A stretch of DNA of 64,000 nt from Leptobrachium leishanense (taxonomy: Eukaryota > Chordata > Amphibia > Anura > Megophryidae): NCBI GenBank assembly GCA_009667805.1, contig CM019072.1:38743519-38807518 (forward strand). Direction: 5' to 3'. How positions within the stretch are numbered: position 1 is the stretch's first letter; each line of letters starts with the position of its first letter. Shown one piece after another: positions 53,951 through 63,938 of the stretch. Position numbers and translations under genes: made by a program. The notes under the pieces are model-generated. The model was not told where the DNA came from, did no database searches, and worked only from the letters and a program-made list of their open reading frames with translations.

Positions 53951-54872
53951 TTATGTCGGGGCCAATCATGGATCAGACAGATTTATCTGTACTTGTGTCA
54001 AGACTGGGTGATATTATCACAAACCGGAGGAGCAGGACCATCGCATGGACCAGTTCGCTCAGGCTTTGGGTTTAATTATGAATCAGTCCAGCAAAGCCTC
54101 ACCACCTCCTTCTAATGCTATGAACATGGCTTCTCAAGCAGTATCTGTTTCCTCCTTGGTTGCTACTGAGGTATCTCATGTGAGTTTGAAAACTCCAATC
54201 TGTTTTAATGGTACTTCTGGTTCTTGCAGAGGGTTTGTTACCCAAATCGACATCATGTTTGAACTCAATCCAGGGATGTGCCCCACAGACAGAGCCAAGG
54301 TGGGTTATGTTAATAACCATCTAATCAAGAAGGCTCTGCTCTGGACAACTCCGTTATGGGAATTAAAGAGACCTATTGTGTATAATTATACAGAATTCAT
54401 GAGGGATCTTAGGGGCACGTTTGACCCTGCAAGGCGGGCAACTGGTGCTGCCAGGAGACTTTGTCGTATAACTCAGGGCAACCGCCGAGTTGCTGATTAC
54501 GCCATAGAATTCAAGACTGTGGCTGCTGAACTGCAATGGCCTAATGATGCACTTACTACTGCCTTCCTGGAGGGGATTTCTGACACTCTCATGTATGACT
54601 TGGCTCCTATGTCACTACCAGAAGAGCTGGATGACTTGGTTGACTTTTACATAGCCCTCGACGATCAAATTTGCGACAGGAGGTCTGGCCATAGTAAGAC
54701 TCGCAAAACTTCCCAGGGTGCCTCTTCTATTCCTAGGATAGTTCACAACTCCTCACCTCCTAGGGTGGTATCAGCTGAACCAGAACCTATGCAGTTGGGC
54801 AGGTCAAGCATTTCAGGGGAAGAAAGACAACATCACTTTAGACAAGGGGAATTTCCATTTACAATGCCCTAA
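53951..54872 (+). pseudogene. Ty3/gypsy gag
   Basis: Starts near 53969 (MDQTDLSVLVSRLGDIIT), has a one-base shift near 54020, then continues as the open frame 54045-54872. Conserved Metaviridae gag text includes VTQIDIMFELNPGMCPTDRA, ALLWTTPLWE, RDLRGTFDPARRATGAARRL and LEELDD-like DLVDFYIALDDQICDRR. The usual C-terminal CCHC zinc knuckle is mostly deleted; only a HLQCPK-like half remains in another frame after 54840. Gag would form the particle and bind RNA. The missing knuckle and frameshift make this copy non-functional. Confidence 0.85.
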
Positions 54873-54921
54873 ATGACCTAAAAGGTCTACTATGTCGGGA
54901 AACGAGCAAGCCTAGAATCCC

Positions 54922-55593
54922 ATGAGACACAGGTTCTTGGTACTACTATATTGTCTCTCATTTCAAGTAAGAAAAAGAAAAAAAGATCTCGTGTGGTGGT
55001 CCAGTGTCCTTGCTTGGGAGAAAATCAAGCTTGACACAGAGGCACTGATTGATTCTGGGTCTGCAGGGAATTTCCTGGATTCTGGGTTTGCTGCCATTCA
55101 CCAAGTGCCTTTGGTTGAGAGAGAAGTGCCTCTTCTCATTGAAAGTATCGACGGCAGAAGATTACTGAGACCTCGTGTTACTCATGATACTATCCCTATC
55201 TCTTTCAGTACTGGTATTTTACACAAAGAAAAAATACAGTTTCAAATTATAAAATCTCTCACAGTACCTATTGTCTTAGGCTATCCATGGTTAGCCAAAC
55301 ACAACCCAGTCATGAACTGGACTAAAGGAGAATTAGACTCATGGGGTCCCAAATGTTGGGCCAGGTGTCTGGGTATGAGTACTATGTTGGGTAATCTGAA
55401 TGTAGCCACAGCCCCTCCACTGTCTACGGAGGTGCCCAAGTGGTACAGTGACCTCAAAGAGGTCTTCGATAAAGGGAAATCTGAAATCTTGCCTCCACAC
55501 AGACCCTATAATTGCGCCATAGATTTGTTACCAGGTACGATGCCTCCAAGGGGACATGTGTCTACCCCCTCTCTCAGAAAGAGAATGACATAA
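54922..55593 (+). pseudogene. Ty3/gypsy protease and start of reverse transcriptase
   Basis: An aspartic protease domain with the active-site triplet in EALIDSGSAGNF (55050 area), the flap region, and the terminal hydrophobic-Gly motif IVLGYPWLAKHNP. It is followed by the linker and the beginning of reverse transcriptase ([20 protein letters not shown]). The frame then shifts near 55540 into the next segment. The protease residues look intact. It would be part of a Gag-Pol polyprotein. Confidence 0.85.
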
Positions 55594-55982
55594 TGGAGGA
55601 ATATATACGTGAAAATCTGGCTTGTGGGTTCATTCGCCATTCATCCTTTCCTGCGGGAGCAGGGTTCTTCTTTGTCTTTAAGAAAGAGGGTGACCTCAGA
55701 CCATGCATTGATTGCAGAGGGTTAAATAGAATTATGTTTATGATACGTAATGCATACCCTATTCCATTGATATCTGAATTATTCGACCGCCTGAAAGGTG
55801 CTAAAAAATACGAATACCTGGTTATGCCATTCGGGTTGTGTAATGCGCCAGCAGTCTTCCAGGACTTTATAAACGATGTGTTAAGAGACTTTTTACAAGT
55901 CTTCGTTATTGTCTATTTAGACGACATTCTAATTTACTCTACTGATGTGGAGAGACATCATGGTCATGTGCGTACAGTGTAG
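55512..55982 (+). pseudogene. Ty3/gypsy reverse transcriptase with internal deletion
   Basis: Contains [54 protein letters not shown], then directly [20 protein letters not shown] and the box [10 protein letters not shown]. In intact relatives about 35 residues separate LFDRLKGA from YEYLVMPFG and include the motif A TKLDLRGAYN with the first catalytic Asp. Those residues are missing here, joined by KK at about 55800. YLDD is preserved. A stop follows at 55982. Confidence 0.88.
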
Positions 55983-56733
55983 CAAAGACTGTTAGAAAAC
56001 AAATTGTACTGCAAATTAGAAAAATGTTGGTTCGACATAACCTCTGTCCATTTCCTGGGTTACATAATCACGCCAGAGGGCTTTGAGATGGACCCTCAGA
56101 AACTGTCTGCCATCAAGGAATGGCCATAACCCCAAGGGTTAAAAGCCGTACAAAGATTTCTGGGGTTTACGAATTATTACAAGAGATTCATTAAAGGTTT
56201 CTCGTCTGAAGCATCCCCCATCACAGCCATGACCAAGAAAGGTGCTCAGAACCAGGTTTGGAGCACTCAGGCTATGCAGGCATTTGAGTCGCTCAAAAAG
56301 GCTTTCATCATGGCACCAGTCTTGAGACATCCAGAGCCAGGTTTGCCGTTCCAACTGGAAGTGGACACATCCGAGAGCAGGAAAGGATAGGTGCTGTCTT
56401 GTCCCAGAGAGGGAGTCCTGAGGGACCATTGCTTCCCTGTGGGTTCTTCTCCAGAAAGATGATACCTGCAGAGAAAAATTACGATATAGGCAACAGAGAA
56501 TTGTTGGCAGTTATAGCAGCCCTTAAAGAGTGGCATTACTTGTTGGAGGGTACCAAAGCTCCTGTAATAATAATCACAGACCATAAGAACCTGGTGTACA
56601 TGGGAGATGCAAAACGTCTGAATGCTAGACAGGCAAGGTGGTCCCTGTTCCTGTCCAGCTTTAATTTCTTGCTGACCTATCACCCAGGTTCTAAAAACAC
56701 CAAGGCGGTTGCCTTGTCTAGACAGTTTGAGTG
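55983..56733 (+). pseudogene. Ty3/gypsy connection and RNase H domain, interrupted
   Basis: Text continues past stops: ENKLYCKLEKCWFDITSVHF, LGYIITPEGFEMDPQKLSAI, FLGFTNYYKRFIKGFS, then RNase H with [20 protein letters not shown] and [12 protein letters not shown]. It ends in [20 protein letters not shown] ... ALSRQFE, where the Penelope complex interrupts. The consensus KADALSRQ reads KAVALSRQ here. Stops at about 55982, 56130 and 56388 break it. Positions 56273-56733 are duplicated inverted at 60353-60813. Confidence 0.85.
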
Positions 56734-57172
56734 AAAAAACAATAAGGTGATAAAAATGGCGCAGATAATGTGTAGATGATCGGTCTTGGGTAGCAGCAAG
56801 GGCACAAACGCACACTCCCAAGTGCGAATAGTCAATAGATAAAGTAGTAAGTAGAGTCCTCGCGCTTACACCAAGTGTCCAGTGAGTAATACTTCAAGAT
56901 GATCTAGAAAACATAATAGGAGACATACATTACGCAGTACATCCTTATGACACCTGATTTCCAGGAAGAAAGTATTCAACTCACTTATTTCTGAGCCCCA
57001 TTTAGTCGGCTCTGGACTGTATAGGCATAAATCTGTGGATGTGATCTCACCAGCCCGTCCTACCAGCAACCATCCGTGGTGATAACCTGGTCCATAGATG
57101 AAGTATTGGATCCCCGGGATATGTCACAGAAAAAAGGTCGGCAGGATAAAATAAAATAAAATTTATTGCAGC

Positions 57173-57212
57173 ACTAACGCGTTTCGACCTAATTGGTCTC
57201 TATCAAAGTGCA
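57173..57212 (-). ncRNA. Hammerhead-like motif of a Penelope terminus (degenerate)
   Basis: Minus strand: TTTGATAGAGACC, loop AATT, then AGGTCGAAACGCG. GACC/GGTC forms a stem directly before the GAAAC core, as in helix II of hammerhead ribozymes known from Penelope-like elements. The upstream core reads UUGAUAGA rather than CUGAUGA, so self-cleavage is doubtful. Confidence 0.4.
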
Positions 57213-57759
57213 AAAAATATACATAATACAATGCAGTGTACAACGTTCATTTATACAAAAAAGATAAGGGAAATAGGCGGTGTCAAGCCACAACCTCATT
57301 AACTTAATTGGTACTAACACACCCTACTTCCAATCATTTAGAGGCACAGCACCGGCGAGCATTCGACATACAAACGGGCGCATAATGATTGCGTCCATCT
57401 ACCTCGACCCCGCCCATCTGAGTCATCGATCGCCATTTTGGAAGAGGGAAAATGGTGTCCACAGTATAGCTTGCCCTCGCAACATTGATGGGCATTTGAA
57501 GCAAGCTTATTTCCGGACGTCTTGGGGTCCCAAACCAGCGGGCTCCCACCGTCCATGAGGCGATATCTTTCCCAGATGTTCATGGGCATAGTAGCGGCAG
57601 ACGTACGGCATGTAGACAGGCGCATGGTGATTACATCACCATGTTCCGACTTCCGTCAGTCTGAACCGTCGAGCGCCATTTTTAAAGAGGGAAAGTGCTG
57701 TAAAAAGTACATCCTACCCTCACAATATCGCAGCCTTTTAATTTCAGCGGACGTTTAGC

Positions 57760-58113
57760 AATCTTGCTTGCGGCCGTTCTGAGTCTCGAATCAGCAGGTC
57801 CCCACCGTCCAGCAGACGCACGGGGACCATATCGACACGCGTGCTCACACGTGGACTTCAATCTCTGGGCAATATATCAAAAAAGAAAAAGAAATATCTA
57901 AAAATATAAAATTACAGCATATATGCCGCAATATCACAATTCGCCAGTCGGTCAACATATAGCACGCAATAAGCATATAGCATACATATGTCACTGATCA
58001 GTTGGAGAATAGTGCATATACTAATCCACATGACATATAATAGTGTCATGTAGAATGAATAATAAAATATGGAATAAAAAGGGAGTCATATAAAAAGCAT
58101 AATGATGATTGAA
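57760..58113 (-). repeat. Penelope 3' untranslated part of the central spacer
   Basis: Single-copy sequence between the left arm and the end of the GIY-YIG frame; non-coding and AT-rich. 57790-57870 is GC-rich. Confidence 0.5.
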
Positions 58114-58476
58114 TTATAATAGAGCATTAATCTCCATATCAATATTCAAGCCCTCAGGTGTTAGACATCCTATATCAAATATCCATTTGGATTCTAAACG
58201 GTTTAAATTCTTTTCAATATCGCCCCCTCTCCAATGTTTTTTAACATGTTGAATACCAGCGAAGCCAAGAAGTTTAGGGTTACCATTATGATATTTAGAG
58301 AAATGGGCTGATACACTATCTTTATCATACTTCCTTTTGATGTTATATATATGTTCAGCTACTATAGTTTTCAGCATCCTAGTGGCTCGTCCAATATATT
58401 GTAGCCCGCACGGACACCACAATAGATAAATCATATTAGTGAAATTACAGGTCAAGAATGTATGAATGGAGAACAC
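58114..58476 (-). pseudogene. Penelope-like GIY-YIG endonuclease C-terminus, copy 3
   Basis: A minus-strand frame of 120 codons: NMIYLLWCPCGLQYIGRATR, then EHIYNIKRK, SVSAHFSKYHNGNPKLLGF and HWRGGDIEKNLNRLESKWIF, ending LNIDMEINALL and a stop. This is the GIY-YIG nuclease with Tyr of IYLL, the YIG Tyr, the helix Arg and the Glu of AEHI, then the conserved HWRGGD block. It is the best-preserved nuclease end of the three Penelope copies in the window. The reverse transcriptase is absent: the frame runs into the right arm of the inverted duplication at 58508. Confidence 0.87.
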
Positions 58477-59044
58477 CTGGTTATTAGAATGTGATTTAAA
58501 ATCCTATGCTAAACGTCCGCTGAAATTAATAGGCTGCGATATTGTGAGGGTAGGATGTACTTTTTACAGCACTTTCCCTCTTTAAAAATGGCGCTCGATG
58601 GTTCAGACTGGCGGAAGTCGGAACATGGTGATGTAATCACCATGCGCCTGTCTACATGCCGTACGTCTGCCGCTACTATGCCCATGAACATCTGGGAAAG
58701 ATATCGCCTCATGGACGGTGGGAGCCCGCTGGTTCGGGACCCCAAGACGTCCGGAAATAAGCTTGCTTCAAATGCCCATCAATGTTGCGAGGGCAAGCTA
58801 TACTGTGGACACCATTTTCCCTCTTCCAAAATGGCGATCGATGACTCAGAGGGGCGGGGTCGAGGTAGATGGACGCAATCATTATGTGCCCGTTTGTATG
58901 TCGAATGCTCGCCGGTGCTGTGCCTCTAAATGATTGGAGGTAGGGTGTGTTAGTACCAATTAAGTTAATGAGGTTGTGGCTTGACACCGCCTATTTCCCT
59001 TATCTTTTTTGTATAAATGAACTTTGTACACTGCATTGTATTAT

Positions 59045-59874
59045 GTATATACACTTGACTCTGCTCTTTCCTTCATCCCCCACATCAAGTCTCTTTCCTC
59101 CTCCTGCCGATACCAACTGCGTAATATTTCCAGAATTCGGCCATTTCTTACCTCTGTCACCACAAAACAACTCATACACGCCCTGGTAATCTCCCGACTC
59201 GACTATTGCAATAATCTCTTATCTGGCCTCCCTCTGTCCCGCCTCTCCCCCCTACAATCCATCCTGAACGCCTCCGCCAGTCTAATTCACCTCACCCTCC
59301 GCTCTGTCTCTGCCGCTCCCCTCTGCGAGTCCCTTCACTGGCTCCCCATCCACTGCAGAATTAAGTTCAAAATCCTTATCCTTACCTACAAAACCCTCAC
59401 TAACTCAGCTCCCCACTACCTGTCCTCACTAATCACCAAATACACCCCAGCCCGCTCCCTAAGGTCAAACAGTGACCTGCGCCTAGCTTCTCCCCGCATC
59501 ACCTCTTCCCATGATAGACTACAGGATTTCACACGCGCAGCCCCCACTCTCTGGAACGCTCTCCCTCGTACTGTCAGACTTTCCCCTAACTTCTCTTCCT
59601 TCAAACGCTCCCTTAAAACGTTCCTATTTAGGGAAGCCTACCACCCAACTCACTGACGCAACCATCAATCACTCTCACCTTACAGTCCTCTCCTCCTGTT
59701 TCCAACCCCAACCCTCCCAGATTGTGAGTTCCTACGGGAATAGGGCCCTCATCTCCTCCTGTACTGTTTGTCAAATGTTGTTCAATGTATTGTAACCCTG
59801 TCTATACTGTGCCTATTGTACAGCGCTGCGGAATATGCTGGCGCTTTATAAATAAAGAATAATAATAATAATAT
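59045..59874 (+). pseudogene. L2 LINE insertion in the right arm
   Basis: A 5'-truncated L2 starting TTGACTCTGCTCTTTCCTTC and ending in (AAT)n. It encodes the last 200 residues of the L2 ORF (SRLDYCNNLLSGLP to FLFREAYHPTH) in one open frame, then the tail with TTGTACAGCGCTGCGGAATA. It is nearly identical to 47463-48290. The left arm shows the uninterrupted site TTATGTATATTTTTTGC (reverse strand). No clear long target duplication is seen. Confidence 0.92.
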
Positions 59875-59879
59875 TTTTT

Positions 59880-59920
59880 GCACTTTGATAAAGACCAATT
59901 AGGTCGAAACGCATTAGTGC
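59880..59920 (+). ncRNA. Hammerhead-like motif, right-arm copy (degenerate)
   Basis: Plus strand: TTTGATAAAGACC, AATT, AGGTCGAAACGCA. It is the mirror of the site at 57173-57212 with two base differences, including loss of the GCG after GAAAC. Confidence 0.35.
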
Positions 59921-60813
59921 TGCAATAAATTTTATTTTATCCTGCCGACCTTTTTTCTGTGACATATCCCGGGCATCCAATACTTCATCTATGGACCAGG
60001 TTATCACCACGGATGGTTGCTGGTAGGACGGGCTGGTGAGATCACATCCACAGATTTATGCCTATACAGTCCAGAGCCGACTAAATGGGGCTCAGAAATA
60101 AGTGAGTTGAATACTTTCTTCCTGGAAATCAGGTGTCATAAGGATGTACTGCGTAATGTATGTCTCCTATTATGTTTTCTAGATCATCTTGAAGTATTAC
60201 TCACTGGACACTTGGTGTAAGCGCGAGGACTCTACTTACTACTTTATCTATTGACTATTCGCACTTGGGAGTGTGCGTTTGTGCCCTTGCTGCTACCCAA
60301 GACCGATCATCTACACATTATCTGCGCCATTTTTATCACCTTATTGTTTTTTCACTCAAACTGTCTAGACAAGGCAACCGCCTTGGTGTTTTTAGAACCT
60401 GGGTGATAGGTCAGCAAGAAATTAAAGCTGGACAGGAACAGGGACCACCTTGCCTGTCTAGCATTCAGACGTTTTGCATCTCCCATGTACACCAGGTTCT
60501 TATGGTCTGTGATTATTATTACAGGAGCTTTGGTACCCTCCAACAAGTAATGCCACTCTTTAAGGGCTGCTATAACTGCCAACAATTCTCTGTTGCCTAT
60601 ATCGTAATTTTTCTCTGCAGGTATCATCTTTCTGGAGAAGAACCCACAGGGAAGCAATGGTCCCTCAGGACTCCCTCTCTGGGACAGGACAGCACCTATC
60701 CTTTCCTGCTCTCGGATGTGTCCACTTCCAGTTGGAACGGCAAACCTGGCTCTGGATGTCTCAAGACTGGTGCCATGATGAAAGCCTTTTTGAGCGACTC
60801 AAATGCCTGCATA

Positions 60814-60999
60814 TAAAGTCCAGAGCCGACTAAATGGGGCTCAGAAATAAGTGAGTTGAATACTTTCTTCCTGGAAATCAGGTGTCATAAGAATGTACTG
60901 CGCAATGTATGTCTCCTATTATGTTTTCTAGATCATCTTGAAGTATTACTCACTGGACACTTGGTGTAAGCACGAGGACTCTACTTACTACTTTATCTA
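60814..60999 (+). repeat. Third, direct partial copy of the Penelope terminus
   Basis: It matches 60062-60250 (AGAGCCGACTAAATGGGGCT ... GACTCTACTTACTACTTTAT) with a few changes and joins directly to the gypsy sequence at TAGACAGTTTGAGTG. Confidence 0.85.
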
Positions 61000-61583
61000 T
61001 AGACAGTTTGAGTGTTATGAACAAAACACTTTTGACCAAAGTCCTATCATCCCTCAAGAGAGGATCTTAGGCACCACTCTTCTCACCGTTTCTTCTCCAT
61101 TGTTGGAGAGATTACAGGCCAAACAGGGTACCGCTCCTGCCGAGAAACCTCCTGGTAAACTCTTCGTGCCTGAAGAGGAAAAAGTACAGGTTATGATGAT
61201 CTATCATGATTCCAAGCCTTTTAGGCATATGGGTATAACAAAAACCCTAGCTACTCTTGAAAAGAAGTTCTGGTGGGCAGGTATGCGTAAGGACGTTAAG
61301 GAATACATAGCTACCTGTGAGGTATGCTGTAGAAGCAAAAATCCTAAAACCTTACCCATTGGTCTGTTACAACCATTACCGGTTCCTGAAAGACCATGGG
61401 CCCACCTATCTATGGACTTCATTACTGATGTGCCTGTGTCACAGGGTAATACAGTAATCCTTCCCGTGGTGGACAGGTTCTCCAAGATGGTGCATTTTGT
61501 GCCCCTTTCCAAATTGCCATCCTCCAGTACAAGTCTTCGTCCAAAACATAGTCAGGCTCCATGGGGTCCCTCTGGTAATTGTG
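61000..61583 (+). pseudogene. Ty3/gypsy integrase, zinc-binding and first part of core
   Basis: It resumes the pol reading with ERILGTTLLTVSSPLLERLQ. The HHCC zinc-binding module follows: YHDSKPFRHMGITKTLATL, FWWAGMRKDVKEYIATCEVC. The catalytic core begins with LSMDFITDVP (first Asp of DDE) and continues VILPVVDRFSKMVHFVPLSK. The integrase would insert the cDNA copy. The core is cut at 61583 by a solo LTR within the sequence coding for IVSDGG. Confidence 0.88.
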
Positions 61584-62379
61584 TGTGACGTCCTGCGCCC
61601 CCTCTGGCAGAGGTGGGAGTTGCCAGTCATGTTTTTGGACATTCTAGCACATCTGGCGCCCCCTCTGGCTTCTATGGACATTGCATTTAGTTCTGGACAT
61701 TTGGTTCACATCCAAGCCTGGACCTCACCTGGACTTTAATTGTTCTCATTTGGTCATGTGCTATATAAGCAGGCATCGCCCTAAGAAGGGCGCTGCCTCA
61801 TTTTGATGTTTCAGTCTGCTTTGTTCCAAGCCTTGATCTCCTTGCTCCTTATTCACTTACCTTGTAGTTCTGGTAGGGATCTTTTGCTCAGGTTCTCCTG
61901 TATGTGTTCTAGTTACCCTTTATTACTTTACTTTCAGGTTTTGGGTTTACTCCTCCGTCAGCTCTGTATTTACATTTGTTTATAGTCTCCCAGGTCCTTG
62001 GTTATTCATACTGTTTTGTTCATATGGTTCATGTTTGGTATTTATGTTTGCATTTCATGTTTCTTCTCTAGGTTTAAACAGGTTTATGTTTTCACTCATG
62101 TTACTCTAGTGTTTAGTTCTCTTATGTCTTTCTGCCTATAGTTCCCAGGTCCTTGGTTGTTCAACTGATTGTTTATCTATTGTATATTTAGTTCAGGTCT
62201 ATGGTTTAATTCTAGTGCTCAGGTCTTTTGTTTCATTGTGGTGTTCTGGTTCCTTGCTGTATATAGTACTGTTGTGAATAAATCCCTTGTTTTGTTTATA
62301 CATCCATGGATCATGTCTGTTAACTGCTCAAGTAACTCACACCCCTTCTGTGCCATGTCAGGTCAGGCCCACCGTCACA
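61584..62379 (+). mobile_element. Solo LTR in integrase, TTGTG duplication
   Basis: 796 bases with inverted ends TGTGAC ... GTCACA, flanked by TTGTG at 61579-61583 and 62380-62384. TATATAAG lies at 61762-61769 and AATAAA at 62277-62282. Removing it and one TTGTG restores a continuous integrase reading across VSDGG. A different LTR family from that of the host element. Confidence 0.93.
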
Positions 62380-63235
62380 TTGTGTCCGACGGAGGGACCC
62401 AGTTTGTGTCTCGATTCTGGAGAGGTTCTTGTGAAAACATGGGTATCGAGCTAAGCTTCTCTTCAGCCTACCACCCTCAGACCAATGGGGCAGCTGAGAG
62501 AGCTAACCAAAACGTTGAACAATACCTAAGATGTTTCGTTTCTGAAAAACAGAATGAATGGTCAGATCTGTTGCCATGGGCCGAAGTTGACCTATACAAC
62601 TCATTTAGTGAAACCACGGGACACTCACCTTACCATACTGTGTTTGGTTATGATCCTCCCATGCTCCCCTCTGACTTTCAGGGAACTGCGTTGCCTGCTC
62701 TTATCGAGCATCTGGCTTCGTTAAAGGGAACATGGGAGAAAGTTAAAGAGATTATGGAGGAAAGTAACATAAAACAAAAGGAGAAAGCAGACAGAAAACG
62801 AAAGCCTGCCCCAGTGTATGTTGTGGGGAATAGGGTCTGGCTTTCCACTAGGAATATTAAGCTTCTGGTTCTTTCCATGAAGATGGCCCCAAGATACATA
62901 GGCCCTTATAAGATCCTACGCAGAGTAAACCCTGTGTCTTACGCTTTAGCATTACCCCCATACTTACACATTCATATTGTGTTTCATGTCAGCCTCCTTA
63001 AGCCCCTTACATGTAACAGGTACACAAGGGTTAACGTTCCTCCTCCACCTGTTCAGTCCCAAGGTGAAGAGGAGTACGAGGTCCGTGCCATCCTGAAGTC
63101 CCGTGTGGTCAGGGGTATTGTCCAGTACCTGGTGGAATGGGAGGGTTATGGTCCTGGTTGCCAGCCAGCGAAATTCATGCGCTTCGGTTGGTTCGCCATT
63201 TTCATTTGGCACATCCTTCTGCGCCTGGGGGTCGT
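62380..63235 (+). pseudogene. Ty3/gypsy integrase core end and chromodomain
   Basis: The reading continues with [14 protein letters not shown] (second catalytic Asp) and [20 protein letters not shown] (the DDE Glu). Next come the C-terminal GPY-like region [20 protein letters not shown] and [18 protein letters not shown], then a chromodomain start, [29 protein letters not shown]. The chromodomain stops after its second strand: the aromatic-rich end (usually E-x-T-W-E-P) is replaced by [12 protein letters not shown]. All three catalytic integrase residues are present. Chromodomains steer such elements toward modified chromatin. Confidence 0.88.
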
Positions 63236-63670
63236 CAAGTGTTGCTTGTCAAGTGTATGGTTTATTTACAAAGCATATTACATGGTTTCTGTGTGTGGTT
63301 CTGCCCTGCAGGTTGATAAATCTACCAACCTCTCAAGTTACTGGCTCCACGCCAAGTCTATGTACAAAACGCAACACATTGTCTCTGATTGTAGACCTGT
63401 CCTGAAGGGTGCGGAATACCTTGAGATATATTGAGATATTTACCGTTTGTTATTGAGAACAAGTGTATAGCTAACGTGCTTTCACTCTCAGCAACCACTT
63501 GGTCACGAAACCATTTAGTGCTGAGTGGTACTTAGATTTCTGTATTACCTCCCTGGCTTGGGATACCAGGTATTACAGTCCTGATTGCTATAAAATTACG
63601 CACTGTAGAAATCGGTCCATAAAGATCCAAACAACGCTGTTCTTAGGTGAGCACCATCGCGATCGTGACA
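63236..63670 (+). mobile_element. 3' LTR of the Ty3/gypsy element, 5'-truncated
   Basis: It corresponds to the last 435 bases of the 5' LTR at 53142-53950, ending GATCGTGACA. The first 375 bases of the LTR are missing, together with the end of the chromodomain, in what looks like one deletion. Confidence 0.85.
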
Positions 63671-63938
63671 CAGACAAGAGACAGTTAATAGAATTAACTC
63701 TGGACACGAGACCCATTGTGCATCCTACCAACATCCCAGAACAAAAAGTAGATTGTGGGGATAAACAGGGGATTCAGATTTCACAGTATCTGGCAATGGG
63801 GCAATGTTTGCCAAATAAGTCAGACAAACAAAGACAACTGAATTCTTTAACAGATGTAAACATATTCTAGATAAGGGGAGTTGGAAAAAGTTAGTGACCA
63901 ACACAGTAATCATATCAGCCGTAGTAACAGATAAGAAT
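63671..63938. other. Unassigned sequence after the gypsy element
   Basis: Open for about 65 codons on the plus strand (LTLDTRPIVHPTNIPEQKVD ...) with no recognised family. Possibly part of another retroelement. Confidence 0.35.

Larger units (their letters stand above)
56273..60813. repeat. Inverted duplication, arms of about 1.49 kb, around a 0.75 kb spacer
   Basis: Position x in the left arm (56273-57759) pairs with 116267-x in the inner part of the right arm and with 117086-x outside the L2 insertion. The right arm is 58508-60813 less about 819 bases of L2. The outer 460 bases of each arm are gypsy RNase H sequence and the rest is Penelope-like. Sampled stretches differ at only a few positions. 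Confidence 0.92.
56734..60999. mobile_element. Penelope-like insertion complex in the gypsy element
   Basis: The gypsy pol is interrupted after TAGACAGTTTGAGTG (56719-56733) and resumes with the same 15 bases at 61000-61014. Between lie Penelope-like termini, a GIY-YIG coding segment in the central spacer, their inverted copy, an inverted copy of the gypsy flank, and a direct partial copy (60814-60999) of 60062-60250. Confidence 0.82.

Noticed and set aside
57280..58987. Paired open frames (92 codons each) in the inverted arms
   Set aside because: They are the same non-coding Penelope terminus seen twice; no domain, and the pairing is explained by the inverted duplication.
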